Origin: Pseudeuparius sepicola
Lineage: Eukaryota > Arthropoda > Insecta > Coleoptera > Anthribidae
Direction: 5' to 3'
Assembly: GCA_963920635.1 (NCBI GenBank)
Contig: OY987303.1
Span: 46,003,223-46,067,222 of the forward strand
Length of the DNA stretch: 64,000 bases
In this document: positions 1-9,981 of the stretch, one piece after another
Numbering within the stretch: position 1 is the first letter of the stretch
How the letters are laid out: each line of letters begins with the position of its first letter
Position numbers and translations under genes: made by a program
The notes under the pieces: model-generated
Told to the model about the DNA's origin: nothing
Databases searched by the model: none
Seen by the model: the letters and a program-made list of their open reading frames with translations, nothing else

Positions 1-310
1 CTAATACAAATTTTTAAAATTTTCAGTTTTGAAAATGTTCTTTCTGGCACACTGTAATTGTGCAAAATATGTTTAGTAGGGGTTTTGCCTAATTTACGGT
101 TACAAGCTGCGACCGACGGAGTGTGTGCATAATATACGGCGGCGCGTTCTCAAATCTACTGCACAGGTTTTAATTTCGAGAAGACAAGGTGAAACAAATA
201 ACAAATTGTAGATGTTTGATGTTCACTGCATTTTCAGATTAGGCCAGGAGTATATAATTTTTGGTATTATTAATTTTGATATTACAAATCTCGTTTATCT
301 CGACAGCTCT

Positions 311-366
311 GGGGGGGGGGGGGGGCAATTGCCCCCTTTGCCCCCCCCCCCCTGAATACGCCACTG
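311..366 (-). mobile_element. Terminus of a hAT-like element (solo end)
   Basis: A G-run, the hexamer CAATTG, C-rich runs and then TGAATACGCCACTG. Read on the minus strand this starts CAGTGGCGTATTCAGGG followed by long G and C homopolymers. That layout resembles the end of hAT transposons that start CAG-GGCGTA..., like the complete one at 24397-25521. No partner terminus with a matching 8-bp target duplication was found nearby, so this is a solo end or the element body is too decayed to see. Confidence 0.45.
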
Positions 367-1374
367 CACTTGCAACTCAATACACCTCTGTAATAAATAA
401 CTACTCGCTGAACTCGCCTGCCGGGAAAAACTTTATAGCCAATTAGCCAATAACAATCACGTGCTAGCCATGCAACAACTTTTGTTTATCTTTCACTTGC
501 GTTTAGTTTGAATAGAGTTTAGAGTGAGAATTTTTAAGTTCTATTATTAAAAATGATTTTAGAATACTTACATTCACGAATGGTCGTGCAGAAAAGTAAT
601 TCCAGAACTGTTTTCAACCAATTAGATCGCTAAGAACCGGTTCAGAACTGTTGATGGAAGAAACCTTATGTAGATATTGCTGCCTTGTCTACATAGATAG
701 ACAAAGGTAGAAGACATATTTGATTCTCCCCGCAGCGATGTAGCTGATATAGATCAGTTTTTGTTCACAATTGCACGGATCTCCTATTAAAAATAAAATA
801 AAATTAGGCGAAACAAATATGATTTTTTCTAAGAATAAAATAGATAATGCGGACGAACTCTAAATCTATGTGGAAGAAAATAAATTATATTTTTAATTCA
901 GAATCACTTGAATGCCGTATATATTTCTAAGATAAATTTTTTACAGATGATGCATTGATTGCTGAAAATTCTAAGTTGAGAGTATTGAAGTAATAATTTG
1001 ATCAATTCATGTATTGATGTGCATTTATCTATACAAGTAATTGACAAATTTTAGAACAGTTAATTTTCATGAAATTAAAGCAACTGTGAAAAATTTAAGT
1101 TTTGAAAATTGCTTTTAAAGTTACTGCCGATAAGATTTTAAAAGTGAGAAATTTGTCTCTTAATTTAGAAGAATTTTCAAAATCTTGGAAAGTGTTGCCT
1201 ATTGTTCCAATAAGAAAAATTCAAGAAATTCGATGCACAACTGTCGACGTAGCTATAGGTCGGAGGGGTTCAATTTAGGTTTATGGGAAAAAAGTCTTAT
1301 TTTGGTCTCAAAAATACGTCATTAAAATTTGCACACGGTGTTCAGCCTATAGGTATATTAATGGGTCATTAGGG

Positions 1375-1470
1375 CCACGGTGGCGTCGCTCGTACCGGCG
1401 CTGACTTTTTAGACTGCATGTTTTCCTGCTTTCGATCGACCTTGGTTCGAGGCAGGCGCATGCATATGTC
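1375..1470 (+). repeat. Possible tRNA-derived SINE head
   Basis: The segment starts GGGCCACGGTGGCGTCGCTCG (A-box-like) and, about 60 bases on, has TTGGTTCGAGGCAGGC, which matches the pol III B-box core GGTTCGA. The spacing is roughly that of a tRNA-derived SINE promoter. There is no cloverleaf and no recognisable body or tail, so this is a weak call. Confidence 0.25.
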
Positions 1471-1797
1471 TTTAAAGAAAAACACCGCTATGGCCAAGAT
1501 CGCTGGACAAATGTGGGTTCACGGTATTGCTCCTAAATAGCTTTATCCGTGTGATTTACTAATTGTCCTACACTCACTGGGATTACTACGGTTTTCTACG
1601 GTTTTCCGTAGTACTTGAGCGAATGCTATCCTAGTTCTATCGGGAAAAAAGTCGGCCCTAGCCGCAAATGGCAACGAAGACAAAATAATAGTAATTGCCC
1701 CCGTCCCCCGCACAAGCATGTAGTTGCTTCTGGGGTACTCCTATAGTTTGGAGTATTGTGAGGGTGAGAATTATTATTATTATTATTATTATTATTA

Positions 1798-2031
1798 TCT
1801 CGACTTAGCCAAAAGGCATTCGCACTCCATCTACGGGGAACATTCACTCAGATCCCGGGCATCCCGGATACCAAAAGGATCTGGCTCGGACGAGACCCTT
1901 GCCATGTTATCGGGCCTTAGGTGACATTGATGTTGTTGGACGATCCTGCATTCCCCATGAATTTCCTGACGGTTCGGGCTGTCGCAAGTAGTACCGCTTT
2001 CTGCATGGACCTGTAAAGACTATCAGTTAGA
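1798..2031 (-). mobile_element. Array copy A: 3' end only (5'-truncated)
   Basis: About 234 bp: the full 3' UTR and the last roughly 40 codons of the ORF, then an abrupt switch to (TTA)7. The truncation point is at the codons for LTDSLYRS near the protein C-terminus. This is typical 5' truncation by incomplete reverse transcription. Confidence 0.88.
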
Positions 2032-2171
2032 TTATTATTATTATTATTATTATCTCGACTTAGCCAAAAGGCATTCGCACTCCCTCTACGGGGAACATTC
2101 ACTCAGATCCCGGGTATCCCGGATACCAAAAGGATCTGGCTCGGACGAGACCCTTGCCATGTTATCGGGCC

Positions 2172-5100
2172 TTAGGTGACATTGATGTTGTTGGATGATC
2201 CTGCATTCCCCATGAATTTCCTGACGGTTCGGGCTGTCGCAAGTAGTACCGCTTTCTGCATGGACCTGTAAAGACTGTCAGTTAGACCCAGCTCCTTGAT
2301 GTTTCTCAGCAAACTTTTTGGTATAACACCAGTTGTTGACATGATGATTGGAATCGTCTGGACGTTCTCCATTTCCCATTGCCTTCTAATTCGTTCTTCT
2401 AAATCTCTGTACTTCGCGATCTTCTCGACTTGCTTCACACGCAGGTTGTTGTTGTTCGGGATGGCCACATCAATCAGAGTTGTCTGCCTAGAAATTTTAT
2501 CAACTATTATAAGGTCCGGTCTGTTATGAGCAACTCGTTGATCTGTCAGAACTGTACGATCCCAGTACATCTTGTAGTTGCTGTTCTCAAGAACAGGCTC
2601 AGGTGTGTAGTTGTAATATGGGACCCTCTCTGCCTGCACAAGCAGCAGCTTTTCCGCCAGTTCCTGGTGCAAGATCTTGGCAACCGAATCGTGTCGTTCC
2701 TTATATTCCGTTGATGCGAACATCTGACATCCTCCTGTTATGTGCTGGATTGTTTCTGAAGTTGGGCACCCGTATCTGCATCTGTCATCCACTACCGATG
2801 CATCTCCTACAATGAATTTTAGGTAGTTGCGAGTTGGTATAACCTGATCTTGTATGGCCAGTAGGAAGCCTTCCGTCTCGGGGAACATTCGTCCCGAGGT
2901 CAGCCAATAGTTCGACGCTAACTTGTCGACATGTTCCTGGTTAACCTCATTAGGATGCCTCCCGTGCAGCGGCTTCCCCAACCACCTCTGTAGTTTATCG
3001 TTGTCGGTTCGGTGGTGATTTTGACGCTCGTGTTCCGTCAGACGTAGCGGTGTTGAGACGTCTGCTCCGCATATAGCCCTATATAGGGTGGAGCTGTTGG
3101 CCTGCCTGTAGAAATAATTACGCAGATTTAATATTTGTTGGTCCAATTGCTTGCTGAGATCTGCCAATCCTCTTCCTCCTAGTTGACGTGGCAGAGTTGT
3201 TCTTTCTACGGCGCTACGGGGATGATGTTTATGAGCTTTTGTCAGTAGTGTCCTAACTTTTCGTTGCAGGTTGTTGATGTCCGTGTTGGTCCAATTCACT
3301 ATTCCGAACGAATAGCTGAGTACAGAGCACGCATACGTGTTCAGGGCCTTAAACAAATTCCTGCTGTTAAGATCAGTTCGCACTACTTGTCTTACTCTCT
3401 TGATGAATTCATTCGTTAAATCAGTCTTCATTGTTCGATGGTCTATCCTTTGAGCTTGTTTCATCCCGAGATACTTGTATGTATCTCCCTTGCTCATTGC
3501 TTCGATCTCCTGGCCGTCCTGCATCTCGTGTGCGCTTTGTTCGAGCTTTCCCCGGATGATATTAAGGGTGCGGCACTTGTCCAGTCCAAACAGCATTCCG
3601 ATGTCCCTGGAGAACTCCTCTACAATTTTAAGCATTTGCGTTAGTTGGTTTTTGGTTGCTGCGATCAGTTTTAAATCATCCATATATAATAGGTGATTCA
3701 ACTTGATCGCTTCTGCGTTGTTGCTTTTGATAGCGAAGCCATATTTTGTAGAGTTCAACCGATGTGATAGAGGGTTCATCGCTATGCAGAACTACAGTGG
3801 ACAGAGTGAATCTCCTTGGAAAATCCCTCTTCGGATGTTGATTGTGTCGGTCTCGATGTTACTGTCTGCGGTTCTGAGTTGTATCTTAGTGCGCCAGGTT
3901 GTCATAACGTGTTCTAAAAAGGAAACTGTATGATGATCTATTTTATACAGCTTTAAGATACCTGTGAGCCAGTCGTGAGGTACGGAATCAAATGCTTTTT
4001 TGTAGTCCACATAAGCCATGTGGAGGTTTCGTTGCTTGGAATGAGCCTGGTTGCAGATGACAGAGTCTATGATGAGTTGCTCTTTGCATCCCATTGCGCC
4101 CTTCGAGCAGCCCTTCTGCTGCATTGCAATGATGTTGTTCCGCTCGCAGTGAGCATATATTCGCTGCGTAAGGCAAGATGTGATTATCTTGTACAGCGTA
4201 GGCAAGCAGGTTATTGGGCGGTACTTGGCAGGGTTATCCGTATTCCGCTGGTCTTTTAGTAACAGGTAGGTTGCATCCTGTGTAAGAAACAATGGCATTT
4301 TCAGAGGATCGAGCAAGACTTCATTAATTAAGGTAGTTATCTGTTCATGCGTGCACCACAACTTCTTAATCCAATAATTTTGGAGATGATCTGGACCTGG
4401 TGCCTTCCAGTTGTGGGAATTCTTGATGACATCGGAGACCTCAGCGGTTGTGAATTGCTCGTGTTGCATCTGGCTATAGTTCCGGCCCATCTCGTGTTCC
4501 TCGCTGATCCAGCTTGCACCGACATTGTATGGACCCGGTGTGGCAAGTTGATCTCTCCAGAAACCGTCGACCTGCTCTCTGCTAGGGCAACTCGCATATG
4601 TGGCATCGGCGCCAGAATCAAAAGCACGGTAGAAACCCTTTTCTGATCGTTCAAAGAGTTTGTTGTCTCGTTTCCTGTTGTTACCAGCCCTGTATGTCCT
4701 CAGACGCCCTGCGAAAACAGAAAGTTTTTGTTTTAATGTGTCAAGACATTGTTGAGCAGTGATGTTCGCGGGGTCATGCCGAGAATGCATTTGGGTGCGG
4801 CTCATTATTGCCTGCACCGCCCTCTGGATCCTTCTAGTTCTTACTCCTCTGATATATTCCGTCACTTGTCCTATGTCTTTACGGAGACTCTCGATCTTCC
4901 GATTTAGTCGCATTTCCCATTGAGCCATTCGTGGTTCTGGTCTTGCACGATTCAACTCTTGGACCGTTCGGATCTTGGCTCCCATTACAGTGGTGACTGC
5001 CGTTGCGGCACAGTAGATTAACATGTGCATACGTTCTAATGTTGGTGTCACTGAAACATAGTTTGGTAAAATTCGTGTGTTCATAAGATCTAGCACGATC

Positions 5101-5837
5101 GCAAGTTTCCTGGAAGAATTTAATCTTGGTAGCGGTGGCCTGCTCAGTGGGCCTGTGCCTTCGTATCGCACTACTGCCTGTCTCATATGTGTGTTTAAGC
5201 CTTCACAATGTTCTTCGTTAACCGATTCCAGACTCTCGGTTGTTGGTTCTACCGTTTCGGCTTCTAGTTGTTGTCCAGGCGCTTGAAGTTCCCCATTGTT
5301 GTTGTTGTCATCTATGTCTATGTGTTCGCCGTGGATCTCTAGCTCAACTTCCCGTTTGATAGCGTTAAGTCGCGTTTCTGGAATTCGGTTATTTCTTAGA
5401 ATAGTTCGATACTGATCTGACACTCTTTGTTCAGACACTTGCATGTGTGGAAACTCCCTGCAGAACTCGGCATGCAGTTGTTGTCGGTAGCCGATCATCT
5501 CTTGTCCTAAGTTTGTCACCCTGTAAAAAATACGCATAATCGATTCATTCATGGACACAGTCCATTTCATGCGTCGTCGTGGTAATCCCGCCTCTGTGAA
5601 CGCTGGCTGAAGTTCCCGCGCAGCACCTTCGGTGGGTGGAACCCTAGTTCTCGTTTGGCTCCCATGTTGTAGATGTTCGTGTTGTTGATGGGCTGTAGCT
5701 GTTTGTGCAACAGGGGCCCGCCTCATCAGCGCCCTGTCACCGACGTCCCGCTCGCTGTCATGTCCAGCGCCGGCTCCAGACATGCCCTGGCGATCCCCAG
5801 GCAGCGGCCCTATGACAAAACTCCTATTAATCTCCAT
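2172..5837 (-). pseudogene. R4/Dong-like polyprotein, copy B (one in-frame stop)
   Basis: A single-ORF retrotransposon protein: Myb-like DNA-binding region, reverse transcriptase, CCHC knuckle and restriction-like endonuclease. The frame runs from 5837 to a TAG at 3792-3794 and continues in the same frame from 3791 to 2172. The stop replaces the Trp of the reverse-transcriptase motif that reads GDSLSPLWF in copies C and E. Copy B also has C for S just before it. This looks like a G-to-A change of TGG to TAG and no frameshift is needed. The catalytic YMDD box and endonuclease residues are otherwise present. Without readthrough the product would lack the YMDD box and the endonuclease, so this copy should be dead or depend on proteins from another copy. 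Confidence 0.88.
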
Positions 5838-5939
5838 TACATGGGTTTCTCCCGTAACGTGGGAGTGACGGCCCTCGGTCGCCTTTTACGACTCGCGGAG
5901 CCACGATAGGAGTATTCTAACCCGCTACCCACACAGGTC

Positions 5940-6340
5940 AACTAGGATAACGCGGGATCGTTACACCCGAGGATCTGCCCCTCTCACAGGTCAAACCCCT
6001 CCTTGCGTTAACTGGGAAACACGGGATCGTTACACCCGAAGATCCGCCTCTCTCACAGGCTAGATCCATCCCTGTGTAACCGAGAGTCGCGGGATTGTCA
6101 CACCCGAGGATCAGCCCCCGTCACCAGCTAGACCCCTCCCTGCGCAACTGGAGATCGCGGGATTGTCACACCCGTAGGTCGGCCCCTGTCACAGGCCAAA
6201 CCTCTCCATGCGTAACTGGGAATCGCGGGATCGTCACACCCGTGAATCTGCCCCTCTCACAGGTCAGACCCATCCCTGCGCAACTGGGGAGCGCGGGATC
6301 GTCACACCCGTGGGTCTGCCTCTCTCACAGGTCAGACCCC
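5940..6340 (-). promoter_or_regulatory. 5' UTR tandem repeats of copy B (six 68-bp units)
   Basis: Six imperfect units with CGGGAT(C/T)G cores at 5953, 6022, 6090, 6158, 6226 and 6294, so the period is 68-69 bp. Each unit has an internal near-palindrome, CGGG...CCCG, and a CTCACAGG-type block. Tandem repeats in a LINE 5' UTR usually carry the internal promoter; that role is inferred here. The leader between these repeats and the start codon can form CTCCC/GGGAG and GTCG/CGAC stems. Confidence 0.75.
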
Positions 6341-6344
6341 CCCC

Positions 6345-6383
<39 letters not shown>

Positions 6384-6386
<3 letters not shown>

Positions 6387-9300
6387 CGACTTAGCCAAAA
6401 GGCATTCGCACTCCCTCTACGGGGAACATTCACTCAGATCCCGGGCATCCCGGATACCAAAAGGATCTGGCTCGGACGAGACCCTTGCCATGTTATCGGG
6501 CCCTAGGTGACATTGATGTTCTTGGACGATCCTGCATTCCCCATGAATTTCCTGACGGTTCGGGCTGTCGCAAGTAGTACCGCTTTCTGCATGGACCTGT
6601 AAAGACTATCAGTTAGATTCAGCTCCTTGATGTTTCTCAGCAAACTTTTTGGTATAACACCAGTTGTTGACATGATGATTGGAATCGTCTGGACGTTCTC
6701 CATTTCCCATTGCCTTCTAATTCGTTCTTCTAAGTCTCTGTACTTCGCGATCTTCTCGACTTGCTTCACACGCAGGTTGTTGTTGTTCGGGATGGCCACA
6801 TCAATCAGAGTTGTCTTCCTAGAAATTTTATCAACTATTATAAGGTCCGGTCTGTTATGGGCAACTCGTTGATCAGTCAGAACTGTACGATCCCAGTACA
6901 TCTTGTAGTTGCTGTTCTCAAGAACAGGCTCAGGTGTGTAGTTGTAATATGGGACCCTTTCTGTCTGCACAAGCAGCAGCTTTTCCGCCAGTTCCCGGTG
7001 CAAGATCTTGGCACCCGAATCGTGTCGTTCCTTATATTCCGTTGATGCGAACATCTGACATCCTCCTGTTATGTGCTGGATTGTTTCTGAAGTTGGGCAC
7101 CCGTATCTGCATCTGTCATCCACTACCGATGCATCTCCTACAATGAATTTTAGGTAGTTGCGAGTTGGTATAACCTGATCTTGTATGGCCAGTAGGAAGC
7201 CTTCCGTCTCGGGGAACATTCGTCCCGAGGTCAGCCAATAGTTCGACGCTAACTTGTCGACATGTTCCTGGTTAACCTCATTAGGATGCCTCCCGTGCAG
7301 CGGCTTCCCCAACCACCTCTGTAGTTTATCGTTGTCGGTTCGGTGGTGATTTTGACGCTCGTGTTCCGTCAGACGTAGCGGTGTTGAGACGTCTGCTCCG
7401 CATATAGCCCTATGTAGTGTGGAGCTGTTGGCCTGCCTGTAGAAATAATTACGCAGATTTAATATTTGTTGGTCCAATTGCTTGCTGAGATCTGCCAATC
7501 CTCTTCCTCCTAGTTGACGTGGCAGAGTTGTTCTTTCTACGGAGCTACGGGGATGATGTTTATGAGCTTTTGTCAGTAGTGTCCTAACTTTTCGTTGCAG
7601 GTTGTTGATGTCCGTGTTGGTCCAATTCACTATTCCGAACGAATAGCTGAGTACAGAGCACGCATACGTGTTCAGGGCCTTAAACAAATTCCTGCTGTTA
7701 AGATCAGTTCGCACTACTTGTCTTACTCTCTTGATGAATTCATTCGTTAAATCAGTCTTCATTGTTCGATGGTCTATCCTTTGAGCTTGTTTCATCCCGA
7801 GATACTTGTATGTATCTCCCTTGCTCATTGCTTCAATCTCCTGGCCGTCCTGCATCTCGTGTGCGCTTTGTTCGAGCTTTCCCCGGATGATATTAAGGGT
7901 GCGGCACTTGTCCAGTCCAAACAGCATTCCGATGTCCCTGGAGAACTCCTCTACAATTTTAAGCATTTGCGTTAGTTGGTTTTTGGTTGCGGCGATCAGT
8001 TTTAAATCATCCATATATAATAGGTGATTCAACTTGATCGCTTCTGCGTTGTTGCTTTTGATAGCGAAGCCATATTTTGTAGAGTTCAACCGATGTGATA
8101 GAGGGTTCATCGCCATGCAGAACCACAGTGGACTGAGTGAATCTCCTTGGAAAATCCCTCTTCGGATGTTGATTGTGTCGGTCTCGATGTTACTGTCTGC
8201 GGTTCTGAGTTGTATCTTAGTGCGCCAGGTTGTCATAACGTGTTCTAAAAAGGAAACTGTATGATGATCTATTTTATACAGCTTTAAGATACCTGTGAGC
8301 CAGTCGTGAGGTACGGAATCAAATGCTTTTTTGTAGTCCACATAAGCCATGTGGAGGTTTCGTTGCTTGGAATGAGCCTGGTTGCAGATGACAGAGTCTA
8401 TGATGAGTTGCTCTTTGCATCCCATTGCGCCCTTCGAGCAGCCCTTCTGCTGCATTGCAATGATGTTGTTCCGCTCGCAGTGAGCATATATTCGCTGCGT
8501 AAGGCAAGATGTGATTATCTTGTAAAGCGTAGGCAAGCAGGTTATTGGGCGGTACTTGGCAGGGTTATCCGTATTCCGCTGGTCTTTTGGTAACAGGTAA
8601 GTTGCACCCTGTGTAAGAAACAATGGCATTTTCAGAGGATCGAGCAAGACTTCATTAATTAAGGTAGTTATTTGTTCATGCGTGCACCACAACTTCTTAA
8701 TCCAATAATTTTGGAGATGATCTGGACCTGGTGCCTTCCAGTTGTGGGAATTCTTGATGACATCGGAGACCTCAGCGGTTGTGAATTGCTCGTGTTGCAT
8801 CTGGCTATAGTTCCGGCCCATCTCGCGTTCTTCGCTGATCCAGCTTGCACTGACATTGTATGGACCTGGTGTGGCAAGTTGATTTCTCCAGAAACCGTCG
8901 ACCTGTTCTCTGCTAGGGTAACTCGCATTTGTGGCATCGGCGCTAGAATTAAAAGCACGGTAGAAACCCTTTTCTGATCGTTCAAAGAGTTTATTGTCTC
9001 GTTTCCTGTTGTTACTAGCCTTGTATCTCCTCAGACGCCCTGCGAAAACAGAAAGTTTTTGTTTTAATGTGTCAAGACATTGTTGAGCAGTGATGTTCGC
9101 GGGGTCATGCCGAGAATGCATTTGGGTGCGGCTCATTACTGCCTGCACCGCCCTCTGGATCCTTCTAGTTCTAACTCCTCTGATATATTCCGTCACTTGT
9201 CCTATGTCTTTACGGAGACTCTCGATCTTCCGATTTAGTCGCATTTCCCATTGAGCCATTCGTGGTTCTGGTCTTGCACGATTCAACTCTTGGGCCGTTC

Positions 9301-9840
9301 GGATCTTGGCACCCATTACAGTGATGACTGCCGTTGCGGCACAGTAGATTAACATGTGCATACGTTCTAATGTTGGTGTCACTGAAACATAGCTTGGTAA
9401 AATTCTTGTGTTCATAAGATCGAGCACGATCGCAAGTTTCCTGGAAGAATTTAATCTTGGTAGCGGTGGCCTGCTAAGTGGGTCTGTGCTTTCGTATCGC
9501 AATACTGCCTGTCTCATATGTGTGTCCAAGCCTTCAAAATGTTCTTCGTTAACCCGTTCCAGACTCTCGGTTGTTGGTTCTACCGTTTCGGCTTCTAGTT
9601 GTTGTCCAGGCTCTTGAAGTTCCCCATTGTTGTTGTTGTCATCTATGTCTATGTGTTCGCCGTGGATCTCTAGCTCAACTTCCCGTTTGATAGCGTTAAG
9701 TCGCGTTTCTGGAATTCGGTTATTTTTTAGAATAGTTCGATACTGATCTGACACTCTTTGTTCAGACACTTGCATGTGTGGAAACTCCCTGCAGAACTCG
9801 GCATGCAGTTGTTGTCGGTAGCCGATAATCTCTTGTCCTA
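6384..9840 (-). mobile_element. Array copy C: 5'-truncated element
   Basis: About 3.46 kb. The 3' end is complete. The 5' end stops inside the Myb-like region (at the codons for GQEIIGYRQQ) and joins (TTA)8 directly, so the 5' UTR and about 110 N-terminal codons are missing. Confidence 0.9.
6503..9840 (-). pseudogene. R4/Dong-like polyprotein, copy C (N-terminus missing, rest open)
   Basis: An open frame of more than 1100 codons with no internal stop, covering the second half of the Myb-like domain, the whole reverse transcriptase (AYVDYKKAFD, GDSLSPLWF, YMDD), the CCHC knuckle and the restriction-like endonuclease (RPD ... IDVAIP). The frame reads through the TTA tract as a run of Ile codons, but that is accidental. 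Copy C has no 5' UTR promoter and no natural start, so it is probably not expressed, although the catalytic parts look undamaged. It is very similar to copies B and D. Confidence 0.85.
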
Positions 9841-9981
9841 TTATTATTATTATTATTATTATTATCGACTTAGCCAAAAGGCATTCGCACTCCCTCTACG
9901 GGGAACATTCACTCAGATCCCGGGCATCCCGGATACCAAAAGGATCTGGCTCGGACGAGACCCTTGCCATGTTATCGGGCC

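Larger units (their letters stand above)
1..1770. other. Gene-free left flank
   Basis: AT-rich sequence with no coding region I can support. It holds a hAT-type terminus near 311-366, a weak tRNA-like segment near 1375-1470, and a short inverted motif around 1572-1613 built on TACTACGG/CCGTAGTA. The stretch 1620-1770 runs up to the first (TTA)n tract of the retrotransposon array. It has a different, more GC-rich texture and may be an old LINE piece, but I could not identify a protein in it. Confidence 0.6.
2053..6344 (-). mobile_element. Array copy B: full-length element with a nonsense codon
   Basis: A 4.29-kb copy with 3' UTR (2053-2171), ORF (2172-5837), a conserved leader (5838-5940) and six 68-bp 5' UTR repeats (about 5940-6340), ending in a short C-run at the TTA tract. 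The only coding defect seen is one in-frame stop in the reverse transcriptase. Confidence 0.9.

Noticed and set aside
1626..2102. Small frames with runs of Asn, Tyr or Ile next to the array
   Set aside because: They are translations of the (TTA)n tracts in different frames.
2296..8985. Many plus- and minus-strand frames of 60-105 codons inside the retrotransposon copies
   Set aside because: They recur at the same offset in each copy and overlap the long conserved ORF in other frames.
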